Of a DNA stretch of 54,634 bases, positions 50,707 to 54,634 are shown piece by piece (within the stretch, counting starts at the first letter, position 1; each line of letters opens with the position of its first letter). This DNA comes from Cellulomonas sp. RIT-PI-Y. Lineage in GTDB: Bacteria > Actinomycetota > Actinomycetes > Actinomycetales > Cellulomonadaceae. The stretch lies in assembly GCF_025642745.1 (NCBI RefSeq), contig NZ_JANZKP010000022.1, positions 1-54,634 of the forward strand, read 5' to 3'. The notes beneath the pieces were generated by a model. That model was not told the DNA's origin. It saw nothing but the letters and a program-made list of their open reading frames with translations, and did no database searches. The translations under genes were made by a program, and so were the position numbers.

Positions 50707-52980
50707 GTGTCCGAGTCGATCGTCATCCGCGGTGCCCGAGAGAACAATCTGCAGGACGTCGACCTCGACGTCCCCAAGCGCAGACTGACCGTCTTCACCG
50801 GGGTCTCCGGCTCCGGCAAGTCCTCCCTCGCCTTCGACACGATCGCCGCGGAGTCCCAGCGTCTGCTGAACGAGACCCACAGCGCCTTCGTGCAGAACTT
50901 CCTGCCCGCGTCCGCTCAGCCGGAGGCCGACTCGATCACCGGTCTGACCGCGTCGATCGTGGTGGACCAGGAGCCGATGGGCGGCAACATCCGGTCCACC
51001 GTCGGCACCGCCACCGACGCCTACACCATGCTGCGCCGGATCTGGGCCCGTGCCGCCGACCCCGCCCTCGGCACCCCCACCGCGTTCTCGTTCAACGACC
51101 CGCGCGGCTGGTGCCCGGCCTGCGAGGGCGCAGGCAGTGTGGCCGCCATCGACGAGGACGCCCTGGTGCGGCCGCACCTCAGCCTGAACGACGGCGCGAT
51201 CGACTTCCCGAACTACCAGGTCGGCGGCTGGTACTGGCGGGCGTTCGCCGACACCGGCTGGTTCCCGGTCGACGTCCCGACCCGGGAATTCACCCCCGAG
51301 CAGCGCACCCTCCTGCTGTACGGCCCCGAGCACGCCGGGGGTGCGCGGTCGAAGCCGGTCAAGGTCGACATCGGCGGCGTGCAGATGTCCTACGAGGGCC
51401 TGGTCCCCAAACTCCGCCGGTCCGCCCTGAGCAAGAACCTCGACCAGCTCCAGCCGCACGTGCGCGCGGCCGTCGAGCGGATCTCCACCCGGGGCACCTG
51501 CGCGGAGTGCCGGGGAGCCCGGGTCAACGCCGCCGCGCGGAGCGCCCGGCTGGCGGGGAAGTCCATCGCCGACTGCGCGGCCCTGCAGGTCAGCGAACTG
51601 GCCGGCTGGATCCGCGGGGTCGACGCGCCCTCGGTGCGTCCTCTGCTCGACGGGCTCGCCGACCGGCTGGACGACCTGGTGCGGATCGGACTCGGCTACC
51701 TCAGCCTCGCGCGGGAGAGCACCAGCCTGTCCGGCGGCGAGTCCCAGCGGGTCCGGATGGTCCGGCACCTCGGTTCCGCCCTCACCGACATCACCTATGT
51801 CTTCGACGAGCCCAGCACCGGTCTGCACCCGCACGACGTGCATCGGATGAACGAGCTGCTCCGCGCCCTGTGCGCCAAGGGCAACACCGTGCTGGTCGTC
51901 GAGCACAAGCCCGAGGTGATCGCCATCGCCGACGAGGTGGTCGACGTCGGCCCCGGTGCGGGCGGTGCGGGCGGCCGGATCGTCTACCAGGGCGATGTCG
52001 CGGGGCTGCGTGCCTCGGGCACGCTCACGGGCGAGCACCTGAACCGGCATCAGCCGCTCAAGACCGATCCGCGCACCCCTACCGGCAGCCTCTCGATCAC
52101 CGGTGCGACCCGGCACAACCTGCGCGATGTCGACGTCGACATCCCGACCGGGGTCCTGGTCGCGGTCACCGGGGTCGCCGGCTCGGGCAAGAGCTCCCTG
52201 ATCCGGGGAGTGCTGCCGCAGCAGCACCCGGAGGCGGTGATCGTCGACCAGGCCACCACCCGCGGGTCCCGACGGTCGAACGCCGCGACGTACACCGGCA
52301 TGCTCGACCACATCCGCAAGGCCTTCGCCAAGGCCAACGGGGTCAAGCCCGCCCTGTTCAGCGCGAACTCGGAGGGGGCCTGTCCCGCCTGCGGCGGTCT
52401 CGGCGTCATCTACACCGAGCTCGGCACCTTCGAGTCGGTCAAGACCCCGTGCGAGACCTGCGGGGGCCGGCGCTTCACCCAGGAAGTGCTCGACCTGACC
52501 CTGCGTGGCCGTTCCATCGCCGACGTGCTGGAGATGCCGGTGGTCGAGGCCCGGGCCTTCTTCACCGAGAAACCGGTCGCCACCATGCTGACCTCGCTCG
52601 ACGACGTCGGGATCGGCTACCTCACCCTCGGCCAGCCGCTCTCCACCCTGTCCGGTGGCGAACGTCAGCGCCTCAAGCTCGCCATCGAGCTGGGTGCGCC
52701 CGCCGACCTCTACGTCCTGGACGAGCCGACCTCCGGACTGCACATGGCGGACGTCGATCGCCTGATCGCCCTGCTCGACCGCTTCGTGGACGCGGGCTCG
52801 ACCGTCCTCGTCATCGAGCACAACCTCGACGTGATCTCCCGCGCCGACCACGTGATCGACCTCGGCCCCGGCGCGGGCGTCGACGGCGGGCGGATCGTGT
52901 TCGCGGGACCGCCCGCCGCCCTGGTCCGCTCGACCGAGTCGCTCACCGGTGCGGCTCTGGCCGAACGGCATCGGATCTGA
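50707..52980 (+). CDS. UvrA-like ABC protein (drug-resistance class UvrA paralogue)
   Basis: A 757-aa protein with two ABC cassettes, well below the ~950 aa of excision-repair UvrA. Walker A motifs GVSGSGKSS and GVAGSGKSS; signatures [11 protein letters not shown] and [11 protein letters not shown]; Walker [11 protein letters not shown] and [10 protein letters not shown]. Zinc-finger Cys pairs are in CPACGGLG and CETCGGRRF; an N-terminal CPACEGAG is also present. The region that binds UvrB seems missing. Similar short paralogues (e.g. DrrC type) protect DNA from intercalating drugs. GTG at 50707 has GAGGAG upstream. The preceding TetR gene supports induction by a toxic ligand. Confidence 0.88.
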   Translation: MSESIVIRGARENNLQDVDLDVPKRRLTVFTGVSGSGKSSLAFDTIAAESQRLLNETHSAFVQNFLPASAQPEADSITGLTASIVVDQEPMGGNIRSTVGTATDAYTMLRRIWARAADPALGTPTAFSFNDPRGWCPACEGAGSVAAIDEDALVRPHLSLNDGAIDFPNYQVGGWYWRAFADTGWFPVDVPTREFTPEQRTLLLYGPEHAGGARSKPVKVDIGGVQMSYEGLVPKLRRSALSKNLDQLQPHVRAAVERISTRGTCAECRGARVNAAARSARLAGKSIADCAALQVSELAGWIRGVDAPSVRPLLDGLADRLDDLVRIGLGYLSLARESTSLSGGESQRVRMVRHLGSALTDITYVFDEPSTGLHPHDVHRMNELLRALCAKGNTVLVVEHKPEVIAIADEVVDVGPGAGGAGGRIVYQGDVAGLRASGTLTGEHLNRHQPLKTDPRTPTGSLSITGATRHNLRDVDVDIPTGVLVAVTGVAGSGKSSLIRGVLPQQHPEAVIVDQATTRGSRRSNAATYTGMLDHIRKAFAKANGVKPALFSANSEGACPACGGLGVIYTELGTFESVKTPCETCGGRRFTQEVLDLTLRGRSIADVLEMPVVEARAFFTEKPVATMLTSLDDVGIGYLTLGQPLSTLSGGERQRLKLAIELGAPADLYVLDEPTSGLHMADVDRLIALLDRFVDAGSTVLVIEHNLDVISRADHVIDLGPGAGVDGGRIVFAGPPAALVRSTESLTGAALAERHRI

Positions 52981-52991
52981 GACGCCGGGCG

Positions 52992-53009
52992 TGTGTACGC
53001 TCGTACACA
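52992..53009. promoter_or_regulatory. Palindrome over promoter and start codon of the acetyltransferase
   Basis: TGTGTACG-ct-CGTACACA is a perfect 8-bp inverted repeat whose last base is the A of the ATG. TACGCT (52996-53001) is seven bases before the ATG, a leaderless -10. Likely the site of the TetR encoded downstream. Confidence 0.65.
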
Positions 53010-53587
53010 TGACCGACCACTTCGCGGACGACCCGCGGTCGAACCGGGAACGCATGCTGGCGGGCGAGCTGTACATCGCCGACGACCCGCAGAGCGCCGC
53101 CGTCGCACAGCGCGCCGTGCGACTGCTGGAGGAGTACCGGCTCCAGGTGATCGCCGACGACCCGGCCGCGCGGGACACCCTGCGCTCGGTGCTCGGCACC
53201 CTCGGCGAGGACGCCCACATCAAGCCCCCGCTGTCGGTCGACTACGGCAAGCACCTGCACGTCGGCGCCCGCACCTTCGTGAACGTCAACCTGACCGCGC
53301 TCGACGTGGCCCCGATCCGCATCGGTGAGGACTGCCAGATCGGCCCGAACGTCCAGTTGCTCACCCCGACCCATCCGATCGATCCGGAGCCCCGCCGGGA
53401 CAAGCTGGAGGCCGCCCGGCCGATCACCATCGGGGACAACGTCTGGCTCGGCGGCGGAGTGATCGTCTGCCCGGGGGTGACGATCGGGGAGAACGCGGTG
53501 ATCGGCGCCGGTGCGGTCGTCACACGGGACATCCCGCCGAACGTCGTGGCGGTCGGGAACCCGGCCCGCGTGGTCCGGGAGATCTGA
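53009..53587 (+). CDS. Sugar O-acetyltransferase, maltose/galactoside type (left-handed beta helix)
   Basis: A 192-aa acetyl-CoA-dependent transferase. The N-terminus has a mac-type domain (RERMLAGELYIADDP), then hexapeptide repeats (IRIGEDCQIGPNVQLLTPTH with the catalytic-type His in TPTHPID; ITIGDNVWLGGGVIVCPGVT; IGENAVIGAGAVVTRDIPPN). It acetylates a sugar; the natural acceptor of this family is often unclear. It is followed after 1 bp by a TetR gene, and both likely form an autoregulated operon. Confidence 0.9.
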   Translation: MTDHFADDPRSNRERMLAGELYIADDPQSAAVAQRAVRLLEEYRLQVIADDPAARDTLRSVLGTLGEDAHIKPPLSVDYGKHLHVGARTFVNVNLTALDVAPIRIGEDCQIGPNVQLLTPTHPIDPEPRRDKLEAARPITIGDNVWLGGGVIVCPGVTIGENAVIGAGAVVTRDIPPNVVAVGNPARVVREI

Positions 53588-53588
53588 C

Positions 53589-54170
53589 ATGGCGCCCGCC
53601 GTCCGGCGCCACGACCCGCACCGTCGCTCCCGGATCGTCGACGCCTGCCTCGACGTGATCGCCGCGCACGGTGTGGCCGGCACCAGCCACCGCAGGGTCG
53701 CGGCCGCCGCCGACGTCCCGCTCGGCTCGATGACCTATCACTTCGACGGCCTCGACGACCTGTTGCTGGTCGCCTTCGCCCGGTTCGCCGAGCAGCAGAG
53801 CGCCCGCTTCGACGCGCACCTGACGGCCGGGACCCCGGTGCAGGACGCCGTGGTCGCCCTGATCCGGGACAACCTCACCGACCAACGGGACCTGATCCTC
53901 ACCCAGGAGCTCTACACGCTGGCCGCCCGCGAACCGTCGTTCCGGGTGCTGACCAACGCCTGGATGGCCCGCAGCCGGGCGACCCTCGAACGGCACCTCG
54001 ACCCGTCGACCGCACGGATGCTGGACGCGGTGATCGAAGGCGTCACCCTGCACCGTGCCCTCGACACCGAGGAACCGGACCCCGGAGTGGTCGAGGAGGC
54101 CGTCCGGCGGATCCTCGTCGCGGACCCGGTGCCGCCGGCGCCGGCTGCGGGGCCTGCGCCGCGGGCGTGA
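53589..54170 (+). CDS. TetR-family regulator
   Basis: A 193-aa TetR-type protein: HTH SHRRVAAAADVPLGSMTYHF with recognition helix LGSMTYHFDG, then a helical ligand domain (LTQELYTLAAREPSFRVLTN) and a Pro/Ala-rich tail. It starts one base after the acetyltransferase stop, so it is co-transcribed with it and probably binds the palindrome at 52992-53009. Confidence 0.88.
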   Translation: MAPAVRRHDPHRRSRIVDACLDVIAAHGVAGTSHRRVAAAADVPLGSMTYHFDGLDDLLLVAFARFAEQQSARFDAHLTAGTPVQDAVVALIRDNLTDQRDLILTQELYTLAAREPSFRVLTNAWMARSRATLERHLDPSTARMLDAVIEGVTLHRALDTEEPDPGVVEEAVRRILVADPVPPAPAAGPAPRA

Positions 54171-54228
54171 CGCCGGCAGCGCGTTGACCTGCACCGACAG
54201 GCGCCACCACGCGTGACCGGCGGGCGAT

Positions 54229-54257
54229 TTGACCACGGTCGGCCGGTCGCGTAACTT
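54229..54257 (+). promoter_or_regulatory. rRNA operon promoter P1
   Basis: TTGACC and TAACTT separated by 17 bp, on the plus strand, ~240 bp before the rRNA leader. Strong match to the housekeeping consensus. Confidence 0.75.
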
Positions 54258-54416
54258 TCTCCGAGTCGCCCGCCAGGGAGGAACGGACACCGAGAATCGA
54301 TCGGTGGCTGGTCCCCGCGGGTGGTCACCCCCTCGGTATGAGACCTCTCGGGAGCTTCGGTTCCTGGGGATGGCGCTGCCGGGGTGGATTCGCTGGTGGG
54401 GAGGGTCCGTACGGAC

Positions 54417-54445
54417 TTGACCGGCTGGGGCGGGTCCGCTAAGTT
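54417..54445 (+). promoter_or_regulatory. rRNA operon promoter P2
   Basis: TTGACC and TAAGTT separated by 17 bp, with the same -35 and nearly the same -10 as P1. The two are 188 bp apart. The ~160 bp between P1 and P2 holds no gene. Confidence 0.78.
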
Positions 54446-54497
54446 TGAACGGTTGCCTCCGGTCAGGTGCTCGCAAGAGCGGTGAGGGATGCGCGTC

Positions 54498-54509
54498 TGT
54501 TCTTTGAGA
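54498..54509 (+). promoter_or_regulatory. rRNA antitermination boxA-like element
   Basis: TGTTCTTTGAGA followed by ACTCAACAGTGTGC is the conserved block found ahead of 16S rRNA in actinobacteria and resembles the Nus-factor boxA. Confidence 0.8.
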
Positions 54510-54634
54510 ACTCAACAGTGTGCCTAAGTAGTTGATGCCAAATGGCTCGGCTTCTTGGATCTGGCCTCGTGATGGGGTCGGTGAAGGGGGTTGAAGCTTT
54601 TGGTTGCCAGGCGGTCCGACCCCGTTGGATCGAT
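54510..54634 (+). other. rRNA leader (start of 16S rRNA operon, gene beyond window)
   Basis: Less GC-rich sequence typical of a pre-16S leader. GGGGTCGG (54574-54581) can pair with CCGACCCC (54616-54623), a possible processing or leader stem. The mature 16S start is not reached within the window. Confidence 0.7.

Overview
The window reads as chromosome of a high-GC actinobacterium, most probably Cellulomonas or a close relative in the Micrococcales. Pointers are the very high third-position GC, the many GTG starts, an 841-aa GH94 cellobiose phosphorylase preceded by a CelR-type operator, an IdeR-type iron box, several leaderless promoters (TANNNT 6-8 nt before the start codon), and an actinobacterial rRNA leader at the right edge. 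No prophage, transposase, integrase or CRISPR array was found. It looks like core chromosome carrying several small, locally regulated transport and resistance cassettes.

Layout. 1-5.2 kb: a ThrE-like exporter (5' end outside the window), a DUF4031-HD fusion, an FMN/4Fe-4S/FAD dienoyl-CoA-reductase-like enzyme, and tRNA-Gly(CCC) with its terminator. 5.3-12.5 kb: cellobiose phosphorylase with two LacI-family operators, dCTP deaminase plus an unknown partner, a GH15 enzyme with an SDR. 12.7-21.6 kb: small unknowns, a P-type Ca2+-like ATPase, a LAL-like LuxR regulator with an arginine P-loop, and a TetR/MFS efflux pair sharing a perfect operator. 21.7-26.7 kb: a six-gene operon of HAD hydrolase, phosphonate-type ABC importer and RpiR regulator. 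26.9-31.4 kb: an LRR surface protein with a class-E-type sorting signal, a lipoprotein and a membrane Fe-S oxidoreductase. 31.6-38.3 kb: a complete Mrp Na+/H+ antiporter operon (A-B fused, then C, D, E, F, G). 38.9-42.9 kb: a TPP riboswitch and thiBPQ. 43-49.7 kb: a small membrane protein, an NRAMP Mn/Fe transporter, an SseB-like protein and a divergent siderophore uptake cluster under an iron box. 49.9-54.2 kb: TetR with a UvrA-like drug-resistance ABC protein, then maltose-type acetyltransferase with another TetR. 54.2-54.6 kb: two strong rRNA promoters and the rRNA leader; 16S rRNA should start just beyond the edge.

The most unusual signals are a 62-bp palindromic element present twice, once inside the thiP reading frame; the phosphonate-type importer that has a HAD phosphatase and a sugar-phosphate-type regulator but no C-P bond enzyme; a 30-codon open frame in front of the arginine-P-loop regulator; and a recurring pattern of palindromes overlaid on leaderless promoters. 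All assignments come from reading sequence; no database search was run.
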